This document shows, piece after piece, positions 35,401 to 44,474 of a DNA stretch of 64,000 nt (position 1 is its first letter; every line of letters starts with the position of its first letter). Under the pieces are notes generated by a model. It was not told the origin of the DNA and did no database searches. It was given only the letters and a program-made list of their open reading frames with translations. Source of the stretch: Stieleria neptunia (lineage in GTDB: Bacteria > Planctomycetota > Planctomycetia > Pirellulales > Pirellulaceae); the NCBI RefSeq assembly GCF_007754155.1, contig NZ_CP037423.1, positions 62,001-126,000 on the forward strand, in the 5' to 3' direction. The translations under genes were made by a program, and so were the position numbers.

Positions 35401-37691
35401 ATGCCCACGTCGCTTTCCAACATGACCGTTTCCAGGTCACGGGTGGTTTCGGTCAGCAATTGCAAGCGTCGGCTGCTTTCGGCGTTGCTGGTATGCAGTT
35501 CTTCGTTGACGCTGTGCAATTCCTCATTCGTGCTCTGCAACTCCTCGTTGCTGCTGGTCAGCTCTTCGTTGCTGGACTGCAGTTCTTCATTCGTCGTTTC
35601 GACTTCTTCGATCGTCGCTTGCAGGTTCTCGCGGGTGAATTCCAGTTCCATCTCCAGCATGCGAATGCGTTCGGCGTTGAACGCCAGGTTCGACGCGTCC
35701 GCAGGCGTCGAATCCGTGGTTGCCGAGGGATCCGCTGGTTGCGATGGTGCCGCAGCGGCAATCGGCCCGCGAGTCGGCTCGCCGGTGGAGGTTGGTCCGG
35801 TGGGTGCGTCGCTGCTGCCAAAGCTGATCAGATAATGGGTTTCCGCTTGCGTGGCGTGGAGATAGGCACTGATTCGGATCTCGATGGGATCGCGGTCGAG
35901 CACCGCACGCTCGGAGATCACCTGCAATTGATCGGCCTTCATCCGTTCGATGGCCAGGGCGATGGGCAGCCGCAGCGGTTCGACCAGGATGTCGTCGACG
36001 GTACCGGTCAAGCGTCCCGGTCGCGGGGTGGTGAATCGCGACAGATCGCCGAAGATTTGCAGCGGTCGCAGGTCGTCGTCGACCAAAATGCCCGGCGGTG
36101 CGTATTGTTCCAGGATGCGATCGTAGGACGCCACCAAAGCGGGCGAAGGCGCACGGGACGAACGCGGCCGATACGACAACTTGGCGTTGTGGAGCGGTCG
36201 TTTGCGTAATTTCAGGTCGAGCGGTAACCGTGAGTCACGGTCCTTTTGAAAGATCCGCCAATGTTTGTCGAGGATCGCAAAGTCTTCGACCAGGTCGCCG
36301 GGGGTTTCGCTGGGGCCCAGCCACAATACGCCCCGCGCTTTGAGCGCGTGGGCGAACATGTTCAGCACGCGTCGCTGCGCGTCATCGACCAGATAGATCA
36401 ACAGGTTGCGACAGGTGACCAGGTCCATGCCGGTGAAGGGCGCATCCTGCAGCACATCGTGCCGGGCGAAGACGATGGAGTTGCGAACGTCTTTGCAGAT
36501 TTCAAAACCATCGGCTTTCCGCACCAGGTACTTGTCGCGAAACTCCGACGGGATCTCCGGCAGCGATTCCGCGGGAAACTGTCCTCGCTGGGCGAAGCGG
36601 ATCGCTTCGGGGTGCAGATCGGTGGCAAAAATTTTGATCCCCAGCTCGACACCTGACTTTTCGCATTCGTGATGGATCAACATCGCGACGCTGTAGGCTT
36701 CTTGGCCGGTCGCGCAACCGGCGATCCAGGCTCGAAATTCGTCTCCGGAGGACTTCGCCGCGACGGCCGGTCGAATGCAACGATTGGCCAACCGCTGATA
36801 ACCGTCGGGATCGCGAAAGAACCGCGTGACGCCGATCATCAGGTCATCGGCCAACCGCGACAGTTCGGCCGGATCGCGGTCGAGCCGTTGGATGTACTGA
36901 TCGAGCTGGTCGATTTTGGACAGCAGCATCCGTCGCGACAAACGCCGGGTGAACGTGCCGAGCTTGTATTGTTCAAAATCCACGCCGCATGCTTGTTCCA
37001 ACCGCTGGTAGACCGATTCCAGGTCATTGCGTTCGATGAACGGTGAGCAATGTGAGATGACGTCTTCGATCGAGACGCCGGCCAGGAAGGAGACCAGGGC
37101 TTCGGCCAGTTCCACGACCGGGGCGACCACGTGCACCGCTTGGGTCTTGATCGCGTTGAGCGGCATGCTATTGAATTGAGCGCTGTCCTCGTCTTGTGAC
37201 AGTACCAATCCGCCGACGCGATTGACCCCCACAATTCCCTCGCTGCCGTCGCTGCCGGTGCCCGAAAGAATCATCGCGGCGAGTTGGCGATCGTTCTGTT
37301 CGGCCAAGGAGTGAAAGAACTTGTCGATCGGCAGATTCAGCTCGCCGTCGTCTTCCCGGTCGCGAAGTTGAAGTTGCCCGTCTTGCAGGACGACGTGTTT
37401 CGCCGGGGGCAGCAGGTACACGGTGTTCGGTGCGGGCTCGATCGCCTCGGACAATTGAACCGTGGCCATCTTGGTGCGGCGGCCGAGCAATTCGCTCATG
37501 TGGCTTTCGTGGTCCGGCGACAAATGCTGGACGACCACAAAGGCAGCGCCGGTGTCGATCGGCAATTGCTCGAATAGTGTCTCCAGGGCGGTCAAGCCCC
37601 CCGCCGATGCTCCCAGACCCACGATCGGGACCGCGCAACCGGTCAGGTCGCTTTGGAGTTCCAATTCTTGGGGCGCTTCGCTGGAATCCAT
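32457..37691 (-). CDS. CheB-CheR-PAS/LOV-histidine kinase-receiver hybrid protein
   Basis: 1744 residues. CheB methylesterase 20-205: S29 in GASAGG, H56, D148 in SGTGSDGSEG. CheR methyltransferase about 225-485 (LMIGVTRFFRDPDGYQRL; AGCATGQEAYS). A coiled coil of NEEL(Q/T/H)S repeats covers 680-740. About five PAS domains follow (755-1350); the third (about 985-1100) has GRNCRFLQG with Cys1034 plus NYRRDN and THYVGVQSDVT, the flavin-adduct signature of LOV blue-light sensors. Histidine kinase: H1376 in MSHEIRSPM, then an ATPase with NALKFT and GTGLGL. Receiver about 1620-1735 with D1674. No signal peptide or membrane helix, so it should be soluble. It has no che-gene neighbours. It may link light or redox sensing to a two-component output. 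Confidence 0.92.
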   Translation of the reverse strand: MDSSEAPQELELQSDLTGCAVPIVGLGASAGGLTALETLFEQLPIDTGAAFVVVQHLSPDHESHMSELLGRRTKMATVQLSEAIEPAPNTVYLLPPAKHVVLQDGQLQLRDREDDGELNLPIDKFFHSLAEQNDRQLAAMILSGTGSDGSEGIVGVNRVGGLVLSQDEDSAQFNSMPLNAIKTQAVHVVAPVVELAEALVSFLAGVSIEDVISHCSPFIERNDLESVYQRLEQACGVDFEQYKLGTFTRRLSRRMLLSKIDQLDQYIQRLDRDPAELSRLADDLMIGVTRFFRDPDGYQRLANRCIRPAVAAKSSGDEFRAWIAGCATGQEAYSVAMLIHHECEKSGVELGIKIFATDLHPEAIRFAQRGQFPAESLPEIPSEFRDKYLVRKADGFEICKDVRNSIVFARHDVLQDAPFTGMDLVTCRNLLIYLVDDAQRRVLNMFAHALKARGVLWLGPSETPGDLVEDFAILDKHWRIFQKDRDSRLPLDLKLRKRPLHNAKLSYRPRSSRAPSPALVASYDRILEQYAPPGILVDDDLRPLQIFGDLSRFTTPRPGRLTGTVDDILVEPLRLPIALAIERMKADQLQVISERAVLDRDPIEIRISAYLHATQAETHYLISFGSSDAPTGPTSTGEPTRGPIAAAAPSQPADPSATTDSTPADASNLAFNAERIRMLEMELEFTRENLQATIEEVETTNEELQSSNEELTSSNEELQSTNEELHSVNEELHTSNAESSRRLQLLTETTRDLETVMLESDVGIVLVDNELNIRRVTPAAADILLIRRKDAEGERLVDYAHALEGVDLVELVSQVSREHQTIERETIDRRDDPILLRASPYRERSGVVLTMTNLRTVKETSDKLRKLTSIVQDSTDAIIGVELDLRVTSWNRGATRLFGHEFDVSRNSELCDVLPSEICDVCQTLIRQLVRKGEVAAKEIATDIMDKRRTLQIRVTPVLDEFERVSSAAITLSDITTMRRAEQQLRLRTRAIDAASNGILIVDAQKDDMPIVYANQGFQQLTGFDPTDVKGRNCRFLQGPETDPADIQQIRDAIKNQESCRITLLNYRRDNTQFYNELVITPIFDADGQLTHYVGVQSDVTDMVEASQSLKRSELEYRSTFENAAIGIAHVGLEGEWLRANEKISQILGYSWDELKTMSFQDLTHPEDLDKDLLLFMQMKRGEIPGYSMEKRYIHKDGHTIWANLTTSIRRDVDNTAECCISLIEDITDRKLTEQKLAASRAIITEVIEKSQDPFISFDEHGVIQVANQAALNFSGQESGLLDRSFTTLFGDQAEPPLLAAVERVRQSQRAETTEYYSRRLNRWYDARVFPVESGAAVYMTDVTGRKETESYLEAARIAAEEASQAKSQFLTNMSHEIRSPMSAILGFADLSLRDIREGNDVDPDNLETVIRNGRFLLRIINDILDLSKVEAGKLEVRRSRFKLLPMLADINELMRHRSESSGVPLTIEFDGAIPSRLRSDRSRVEQILVNLIGNALKFTPEGSVRIVISMDEQHFIQFRVIDTGIGISESNFERLFQTFSQVHDRKIVGVEGTGLGLVISKRLANLLGGDITATSVEGEGSEFALRLPVEESTEMIEPTADDLKPRRTDINDLPRINARVLVADDARDVRLVTTRLLSRAGADVVEVVNGAEAVKAVRQAEAENKPFACVLMDMQMPELDGREATQQIRDQGYTVPVIALTAGATNDEINDALAAGCSEFMAKPVDAGGLINRVAALTSAARH

Positions 37692-37947
37692 TTGGAGACT
37701 TGATTGAGGTCGCGACCGACCATCGTGTTTTCCATGGAAACCGACGGGCGTTGATTCACCGACACCCTGTCCGATCGGTCGGACGCGGACACGATATCGT
37801 CGGCACGGGTAGGGGGACCGAACCCCGACAAGGGACTCGCGGAGGTTGGCTGGTCAAGTTTATGGAGGCGGCCAACCCCTGTCAATTTACGCATCGCGCG
37901 TGTGAATCGACAACCGATCGCATCCGACCCGCCGGCGGGATCGGATC

Positions 37948-39846
37948 TCAGTGCTCGCTCTCGGACGGTTCAAAATCGATCATCGACTTGGGCGGCAGCG
38001 CGACGCGCAGCGCGTTGAGCACGGCGGCGACGTCGATGACTTCCTGGCAAATCGCGCCGGCGACCGGCGACAGGTATCCGGCGGCCGCCAACATCATCCC
38101 CACGATGCTCAGCGCCATGCCCCCGATCGCGCTCTGCAGTGCGATTCGCCGCATCCGCCGACTGATGTGCAGGAATTCGTCGATCTTTTGCAGCGAGCTA
38201 TCCAGGACCACGACGTCGGCCGCTTCGGTCGTGACGTCGCTGTTTTGACCGAAGGCGATGCCCACCGTTGCGGCCATCAAGGCGGGCGCATCGTTGATCC
38301 CGTCGCCGACAAAAATGGAATTCGCCTTGGCCGTCTCGGCATTGACGATGTCCAGTTTCTGTTCCGGACTTTGGCTGAAAGAAACGTCTTCAATGCCGAC
38401 TTGTTCGGCCAAGTATCGGACCTCCGATTCGCGGTCCCCGGACACCATCATCGTCCGCCGGATGGAATGTCGCGGTCCCAAGTGTTTGATGAAGGAAGCG
38501 CCGTCGCGTCGCGGGGTGTCGCGAAATTGATAGGTCGCGGCATAAACATCATCCACCAGAATCACGCATTCCAGTCCGCCCGCCTGCGGTGGCAGCTGAT
38601 TCAGCAGCTCGGGTTGCTGGGCCAGTAACTTTTTGCGGCTGGTGACTTCAATGTTTCGACCGGACACGATGCCGCGCAACCCCTGACCCGGCGGCTCGTT
38701 GATTTCCGACACGCTGTGCGGCGCGAGCTTGGCCTCGCTGGCGGCGGCGACAATGGCTTGTGCCAGCGGATGCTTCGAAAACCGTTCCAGGCTGCCGACG
38801 ATGCCCAAAATCTCTTGATCGCGACTTTGATCGGCGCAAATCCGTTGGACCAACTTCGGTTCGCCGTAGGTCAGCGTGCCGGTCTTGTCAAAGATTAACG
38901 TTCGGCAGGTATCCGCCATCTCCAGTGACGAGGGGTCGCGCACGATGATCGCGCGGCGTGCGGCCAGGGAGATCGAGCCGATGATCGCAACCGGAATCCC
39001 GATCAACAGCGGGCAAGGTGTGGCGACCACCATCACCGCCAAAAACCGCACCGGGTTGCCCGTTGCGATCCAGGCCGCCACACCGATGGCCACGGCCAAG
39101 GGCGTGTACCAGGCGCCCAGCTTGTCGGCCAACCGTCGCATCTTGGGTTTCTGCGTTTCGGACGCCTCCATCACCTCCATGATCTTGGCGTAGCGCGAAT
39201 CGACCGCCAACTTTTCGGCTCGGATGATCAGCGCCGATTCGCCGTTGATCGCCCCGGACAGTACCGCCGAACCCGGTGTCTTGGACATCATGTAAGGTTC
39301 ACCGGTCAGGTACGATTCGTCCATCACCCCGTGCCCTTCGATCACCGTCCCGTCGATCGGGCAGATTTCGTGCGGAAAGACGGCGACGATGTCATCGATC
39401 GCCAACTCGTCCAACGCGATGTCCTCGACCTCCGCGCCCCGTTTCCGGTGCGCCACCGAGGGCATCCGTTGGCTGAGGGCACGCAGCACCGACGAGGCGC
39501 TCCGCACCGCATAGGCTTCCAACGCTTCGCCACCGGAGAGCATCAGCACGACAAGCGATCCCGCCAGATACTCTTCCAACAGCGCCGAGGTCACGATCGA
39601 GATCCCGGCCAACAGGTCCGAACCGAACTCCCGCCGAAACATCTTCAACAACAAATCCCAGACCAGCGGGATGCCCCCCAACACCAGCACACCCCACAGC
39701 GGGAGTGCGACGATCGTTGGCGCGCTGCTGGTGCCAAAACGCAGGACCAAATGCAGCGTGATCATCGCGATCGCAAACCCCGCGATCAGCGTTTCCAGCG
39801 ACTTCCAGGTCGGTGTGGCCTGCTTGGCTTCGGTCTTGGATGCCAC
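37948..39846 (-). CDS. P1B-type heavy-metal/cation ATPase
   Basis: 632 residues from GTG 39846, selected because AGGA lies six bases upstream; the frame remains open to 39918. It pumps a metal ion across the membrane using [12 protein letters not shown] (actuator), TPCPLLIG in the central membrane helix (the CPx metal site), DKTGTLTYG (phosphorylated Asp), SKHPLAQA (HP motif of the P1B class) and VGDGINDAP are all present. There is no N-terminal HMA metal-binding domain. C-terminal helices end with a short [15 protein letters not shown] tail. The transported metal is uncertain; zinc/cadmium/cobalt-type members share this layout. No regulator is adjacent. Confidence 0.9.
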   Translation of the reverse strand: MASKTEAKQATPTWKSLETLIAGFAIAMITLHLVLRFGTSSAPTIVALPLWGVLVLGGIPLVWDLLLKMFRREFGSDLLAGISIVTSALLEEYLAGSLVVLMLSGGEALEAYAVRSASSVLRALSQRMPSVAHRKRGAEVEDIALDELAIDDIVAVFPHEICPIDGTVIEGHGVMDESYLTGEPYMMSKTPGSAVLSGAINGESALIIRAEKLAVDSRYAKIMEVMEASETQKPKMRRLADKLGAWYTPLAVAIGVAAWIATGNPVRFLAVMVVATPCPLLIGIPVAIIGSISLAARRAIIVRDPSSLEMADTCRTLIFDKTGTLTYGEPKLVQRICADQSRDQEILGIVGSLERFSKHPLAQAIVAAASEAKLAPHSVSEINEPPGQGLRGIVSGRNIEVTSRKKLLAQQPELLNQLPPQAGGLECVILVDDVYAATYQFRDTPRRDGASFIKHLGPRHSIRRTMMVSGDRESEVRYLAEQVGIEDVSFSQSPEQKLDIVNAETAKANSIFVGDGINDAPALMAATVGIAFGQNSDVTTEAADVVVLDSSLQKIDEFLHISRRMRRIALQSAIGGMALSIVGMMLAAAGYLSPVAGAICQEVIDVAAVLNALRVALPPKSMIDFEPSESEH

Positions 39847-40308
39847 CGGAAATCCTAGGGAGCGAGGTGAAGGTTCGAAACCGGCCAAAAAGTGCAACTG
39901 GCATACCAAGTCAGCCAATTGTCAGTCGAACATGCGAAACAGTTATTGGCGCCGCGCGCGATACTTTCCAGCGGTGCAGTTCTGCTGAATGTGGGACGCC
40001 TGCTCAATCTGGACTCAACCGACGTTCTCCAGGCTCGGGCGACGGATGAACCCACCGATGGCAGCGCGAACCCACGGATCGCTGACTGTGTTACATCCGT
40101 GGGTACGCGCTGCTATCGGTGGGCCGTTTCAAATCGGGTGTGGGGTCTGTCCCCATGAGCTTTTCTACCTCCGACCCGCGCTGATCAACTTTTTCATCGA
40201 ATTCGTGGTAAAGTGCTTCGCATTGAACCACCACTGAAACGTTGACACCAACACGTCTGCCCGTGCCATTGGTCGTTGTATGTATTTCGTTTGAACAGGG
40301 ACCCATCG
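39847..40308. other. intergenic region between ATPase and sulfatase
   Basis: About 460 bases between divergent genes. The fragment ACACCAACACGTCTGCCCGTGCC at 40244-40266 is a third, truncated copy of the dispersed repeat at 6994 and 22440. The rest looks unique and should hold both promoters. No RNA gene is evident. Confidence 0.5.
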
Positions 40309-41715
40309 ATGATCAAGCATTCCGGGATTGTTCTCGCCTTGATATTCATGTTTGCTTCGCTCTCGGCGGCGGATCGGCCGAACGTGTTATTCATCGCGAT
40401 CGATGACCTGCGGCCGCAGCTGGCCTGTTACGGCAAGACGATGATGCACACTCCCAACATCGACGCCTTGGCGAGCCGCGGTGTGTTGTTCGAGCGCGCG
40501 TATTGTATGGTGCCGACCTGTGGTGCGTCACGCGCGTCGTTGTTCACCAGCATTCGCCCGGCGCCCCAACGCTTCGTCACGCACTTGGCCTGGGCGGAAA
40601 AAGACGCGCCGGGCATGCTGCCGCTGCACACCCACTTCAAAAACAACGGCTACACCACGATCAGCCTGGGCAAGATCCTGCACCAGATCAAGGACCACGC
40701 CGACGGCTGGAGCGGTCCGGCGTGGCGCTCGAAGAAGTCGGGTTACCAGAACGTCGAAGCGATGCGGGAGGCGATCGCGGAAAACAAACGCAATTGGCCA
40801 AACAAGAATAAACATCGCGGACCGGCATTCGAAGCATCCGATTCCAACGATGCCGATCATCCCGACGGCGACTGCATCAATCAGGCGATCCAACACCTGG
40901 AAGGATTCGCGCGGTCGCCCGACCAGCCGTTCTTCCTGGCCGTCGGTTTGCTGAAACCTCACTTGCCGTTCAATGCGCCGCAGAAGTATTTCGACTTGTA
41001 TGACTTCGACAAGATCGACGTCCCCGACAACTACGCGTTGCCGACTGATTTGCCACCCCGCGCGGTCCACAATTCCGGTGAGCTGCGAGCTTACGCGGGA
41101 ATCCATCCGTCGAAACCCGTCGATCGCCAGACGGCCCGAAAGCTGATCCACGGCTATTATGCCTGCGTCAGTTTCGCCGATGCCAATGTCGGCAAGCTGC
41201 TGCGCAGTCTTGATCGATTGCAACTGGCCGACAACACCATCATCGTGCTCTGGGGAGATCACGGCTGGCAACTCGGCGAACACGGCATGTGGAACAAACA
41301 TTCCTGTTTCGAAACCTCGATGCATGCACCGCTGATCGTCGCAGCGCCCCAGCAAAAGGAGGTGCAACCCGGCACGCGGACCGCCGCACTGACGGAATTC
41401 ATCGACATCTATCCTTCGCTTTGCGATTTGACCGGCCTGCCAATTCCCGATCACGTGCAAGGCACCAGTTTCGCTCCGCTGATGACAGACCCCAGCCGAC
41501 CCGGCAAACCGTTCGCCATCGGACGTTTCGGGACCGGTGACACGATCCGCACGGATCAACTGCGCTACAGTGAGTACACTGACAAGAATAAATTCGTCGG
41601 CAGCATGCTCTACGATCACACCAGCGACCCCAGCGAAAACCACGACATCCGATCGCTGCGCCCAAAGGTGTCGGAGCAGTTGGCCGAAACGCTCAACGAA
41701 CACAAGGGCAAGTGA
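40309..41715 (+). CDS. secreted sulfatase (iduronate-2-sulfatase-like)
   Basis: 468 residues from ATG 40309. A signal peptide (MIKHSGIVLALIFMFASLSA) precedes RPNVLFIAIDDLRPQLACYG, the calcium-binding start of a type I sulfatase. The formylglycine motif is CGASR in VPTCGASRASLF, a CxAxR variant near residue 75. WGDHGWQLGEHGMWNKHSCF near 325 is strongly characteristic of iduronate-2-sulfatase relatives. A CxxC-like pair is absent. The C-terminal part has SEYTDKN and a DHTSDPSENHDIRS end typical of planctomycete sulfatases. It probably desulfates a marine glycan. Confidence 0.93.
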   Translation: MIKHSGIVLALIFMFASLSAADRPNVLFIAIDDLRPQLACYGKTMMHTPNIDALASRGVLFERAYCMVPTCGASRASLFTSIRPAPQRFVTHLAWAEKDAPGMLPLHTHFKNNGYTTISLGKILHQIKDHADGWSGPAWRSKKSGYQNVEAMREAIAENKRNWPNKNKHRGPAFEASDSNDADHPDGDCINQAIQHLEGFARSPDQPFFLAVGLLKPHLPFNAPQKYFDLYDFDKIDVPDNYALPTDLPPRAVHNSGELRAYAGIHPSKPVDRQTARKLIHGYYACVSFADANVGKLLRSLDRLQLADNTIIVLWGDHGWQLGEHGMWNKHSCFETSMHAPLIVAAPQQKEVQPGTRTAALTEFIDIYPSLCDLTGLPIPDHVQGTSFAPLMTDPSRPGKPFAIGRFGTGDTIRTDQLRYSEYTDKNKFVGSMLYDHTSDPSENHDIRSLRPKVSEQLAETLNEHKGK

Positions 41716-41843
41716 TTGCCTGACGTGAAACCCGTTTGGGGGCAATGATCCGCGGGCAATGCGGTGTCCAACACTGCCGCGCTGTGCCGAAATCGTTTCG
41801 AGGCGTCGGTTGTTCCTACCGCTGCGTCGAAGGGGCCCGCTCG

Positions 41844-41899
41844 ATAGGACACATAGGACCAATAGGACATGTAGGCCCCATAAGTCCTATGTGTCTTAT
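41844..41899. terminator. 16-bp hairpin between convergent genes
   Basis: Arms ATAGGACACATAGGAC (41844-41859) and GTCCTATGTGTCTTAT (41884-41899) pair with one mismatch. The loop also contains an ATAGGACATGTAGG half-copy. It sits between two convergent genes and could terminate both. The ATAGGAC phrase repeated three times suggests slippage-derived DNA. Confidence 0.5.
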
Positions 41900-41976
41900 G
41901 GGTCCCATTGCACGGTTGTTGCCCCGGCGAGCAACGTACGTCAGAGCTTTCAATTGACGCTCGATCGGATTGGGGT

Positions 41977-43218
41977 TCATGGATTCGGGGAGACTTCGAA
42001 CGTTTCGGTGACCGGCACGTCTCCCCGCAACAGCTTGCCGCCGCGGCCGACCAATTTCAGATAGTGGTCGCTCGGCAGCCCTTCGTAGGTCAGAAACTGA
42101 GCATCGTTCCCATGCGGTGGATCGTTCGTGCACTTGAAGATCGCCGTGCCTTCATCGACTTCGTCGAACATCGCGACGTAAATCATCTCGCACCCGGCGC
42201 GTTTGGCCGCGGTCATTTGCGACCACAAAAATTGCCCCTTCAATCGCGGAATCGCATCGAGTTTGTCACCGGTCAAGTTGTGCCAACTGAAGCCCGGAAA
42301 CACGACCGGCAGAAAATCAATCTGTCGTGCATCGCACCATTGGCGGTCGCCGCTCCAAACCGTTGTCGCATGACGTGTCGCTTCCGACGGTGTTCGATAC
42401 CGTCCGATACTCCAGGGACTGACAATATCCGCCGATTCCAGAATCTCATGCAACAATGGGTCGTCGACGGCATCGCGTTTTTTCTCGCGCCAGAACGACG
42501 GTACCCCGAGCATGACGGTGCAACCGTCGGATTTGAGCCATTGTACCAGCTCCAGGCATTCGGCCAACGAGTAGTCGCGATCGTCGCTGAAACCGATTCC
42601 CCAAACCGCGACCACCGGATGATGTTCATGGTGCAGGTAGGCGGGGTCGTCGGCGATTTTCATTTCCGATTGCAACCTCGTCCAGTCATCGCGGACGCGG
42701 GAGACTTCGCCCGCGCGGAGACCCGACAAGTCGTACATCACGGCAAAGGCACGACCGGCGCGGTTGGCCCCCTCGCGACTGTGCGAGAGCACACTGTTTT
42801 TGTGCCGCAGTAAAGTGGGGCTCGCCAGTCCGTTGGCAAATCGCTGCACAAATGCGCCATCGATTCCGTAGTCTTGCATCCATTGAAAGTGACGCATCAC
42901 GGTGTCGCGGTTGGCACTGCTGAAGACCTCCGCCACGCGACCGTCGGCATGCCGGAAACCGGTGGCGAAACGTTCCTCGGCTGCGTACTCCGACAGGTCC
43001 GGCCACAGGTCCACCGTCACATTGCCCGGTCCAAAGGGCTGGTTGCGTCGCTTCGCCCAGTGCGTCCAGCCGAGGTTGGCACCGTCGCCCTCGCAGTTGA
43101 ACCAGCCCTGGTAGCCACACATCACCTTGCCGGTCAACGTGGTTCGGTCGACGACGTTCTGCGCCGGCACCTGGGTGGCGAGAGACAAACAAACAATCAA
43201 ATAAGTTAGCATTCGCAT
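41977..43218 (-). CDS. secreted glycoside hydrolase family 71/99-like protein
   Basis: 413 residues from ATG 43218. A signal peptide (MRMLTYLIVCLSLATQVPAQ) is followed by KVMCGYQGWFNCEGDGANLG, an N-terminal signature of GH71/99-like proteins. The body fits a TIM barrel: DGAFVQRFANGL, then HHPVVAVWGIGFSD, then VFPGFSWHNLTGDKLD, then EMIYVAMFDEVDEGTAIFK. Related proteins are annotated as xylosidase/arabinosidase or endo-mannosidase-like, but substrates are not proven. The protein should be periplasmic or secreted. It converges with the preceding sulfatase, and both may act on complex polysaccharides. Confidence 0.75.
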   Translation of the reverse strand: MRMLTYLIVCLSLATQVPAQNVVDRTTLTGKVMCGYQGWFNCEGDGANLGWTHWAKRRNQPFGPGNVTVDLWPDLSEYAAEERFATGFRHADGRVAEVFSSANRDTVMRHFQWMQDYGIDGAFVQRFANGLASPTLLRHKNSVLSHSREGANRAGRAFAVMYDLSGLRAGEVSRVRDDWTRLQSEMKIADDPAYLHHEHHPVVAVWGIGFSDDRDYSLAECLELVQWLKSDGCTVMLGVPSFWREKKRDAVDDPLLHEILESADIVSPWSIGRYRTPSEATRHATTVWSGDRQWCDARQIDFLPVVFPGFSWHNLTGDKLDAIPRLKGQFLWSQMTAAKRAGCEMIYVAMFDEVDEGTAIFKCTNDPPHGNDAQFLTYEGLPSDHYLKLVGRGGKLLRGDVPVTETFEVSPNP

Positions 43219-43598
43219 CAGAAGTTTCTCGGGGTTCAACCAGATAAGACCGGCTTCCAGGCTCATCGATGGTGCAGACATGATCTTGCATCAACCCTTT
43301 TGGCAAGCATTGGTGTTTCAGCAACTTCACGGACCCTCCCCTCGCTGGCAAGGAGGGTGACTTTTAAAGTCTTGTGATTTCTGGCGACAGTCCTGTCCGT
43401 CGCAAGACGGTTGCAGCCAAGCCAATTCCATGCCGCCGATGGACCTGATTCCGTCATCCACTCACGGTTGCATGATAGCCGCCGGCGCGGGGCGCGGTTA
43501 AAGTGTTGCTCCCTCGTTGTTCACTGAACTTGGCCTGTCCGCGATTCCAACGCGGATTCAGGCACGAACCGACTGTTTTACACTTTTGGGATCCCACC
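43219..43598. other. intergenic region between GH-like and DUF1080 genes
   Basis: About 380 bases. Near 43332-43360 lies an ACCCTCCCCTCGCTGGCAAGGAGGGTGA palindrome-like sequence related to those near 19804 and 23436. The remainder is unremarkable and should include the DUF1080 promoter. Confidence 0.45.
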
Positions 43599-44222
43599 AT
43601 GATGATTGCTCGTCGTTTGTTCTGCGGCTTCGCCGCGTTGTCGCTTTGTTTGATCGGATCGACTGCCCCGGCCGAAGACGGCAAATGGGTGTCTTTGTTC
43701 GATGGCGAGACGCTCGACGGCTGGGAAAAGGTCGGCAATGAAAAGAGTGTTTGGCAGGTCGAAGACGGCGCGATCGCCGGTTCGGGACCGCCGTCGATGC
43801 TGGTCAACACGACCGGTCCCTACAAGAACTTTCGCTATCGCGCCGAAATCAAAATCAACGACGGCGGCAATTCCGGTCTGTACTTCCGCACCACGCGGAA
43901 GCCGGGATTCACCGATGGTTACGAAGCCCAAATCGACAGCACCCACACCGATCCGATTCGCACCGGATCGATCTACGGGATGTGCCACGTCTACCAGCAG
44001 CACGTCCAACCGGGAACCTGGTTCACCTATGACTTGGAAGTCCGCGACGATGTCTGGCGGGGCCGCAACATGACGCGGATCAAGGTCACCGTCGATGGAA
44101 ACGAATTGTACGAGTTCCTGGATTTTGATCTGACCTTCAAACAAGGCCACTTCGCGTTCCAACAACACGATCCGGGCAGCAAGGTTCACATTCGCAAAGT
44201 CGAAGTGATGGAACTGCCGTAG
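43599..44222 (+). CDS. DUF1080 family protein (3-keto-disaccharide hydrolase-like)
   Basis: 207 residues from ATG 43599. A signal peptide (MMIARRLFCGFAALSLCLIG) precedes a single concanavalin-like jelly-roll domain. WVSLFDGETLDGWEKVG is the family start and GGNSGLYFRTTRKPGFTDGY the conserved core. HFAFQQHDPGSKVHIRKVEV is the conserved C-terminal end. Characterised relatives cleave 3-keto-glycosides, and many planctomycete members have unknown substrates. Downstream, after a repeat-rich gap, is a sugar-related operon on the same strand, which may be functionally related. Confidence 0.88.
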   Translation: MMIARRLFCGFAALSLCLIGSTAPAEDGKWVSLFDGETLDGWEKVGNEKSVWQVEDGAIAGSGPPSMLVNTTGPYKNFRYRAEIKINDGGNSGLYFRTTRKPGFTDGYEAQIDSTHTDPIRTGSIYGMCHVYQQHVQPGTWFTYDLEVRDDVWRGRNMTRIKVTVDGNELYEFLDFDLTFKQGHFAFQQHDPGSKVHIRKVEVMELP

Positions 44223-44227
44223 GACAA

Positions 44228-44416
44228 CCCTTGTTCCCAGGCTCCGCCTGGGGACACACTGTCTCGGAGGCTCCGCCTCCCGAATCAACCAGCCGGCCGG
44301 CAGAGCCGGCGGTGCGTTGCGTTCCCAGGCAGAGCCAGGGAACGAGTTGAACACCGGAGGGCTCGCGCCCTGCCGCTAACAAACCTCACTTGTTCCCAGG
44401 CAGAGCCTGGGAACGA
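44228..44416. repeat. cluster of GTTCCCAGGC-type palindromes
   Basis: Several copies of a short palindrome, for example GTTCCCAGGCAGAGCCTGGG at about 44393, with variants near 44230 and 44318. Between them is AGGGCTCGCGCCCTGCCGCTAAC near 44359, half of a second palindromic family whose full form is at 54133-54212. Related copies are near 47458, 47691, 55494 and 55582. Confidence 0.8.
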
Positions 44417-44474
44417 GTTGACAGGCTGGAAGCCTATCCCACTTCATCCCCTCCACTCTCCCCTCCCCCCTCCC

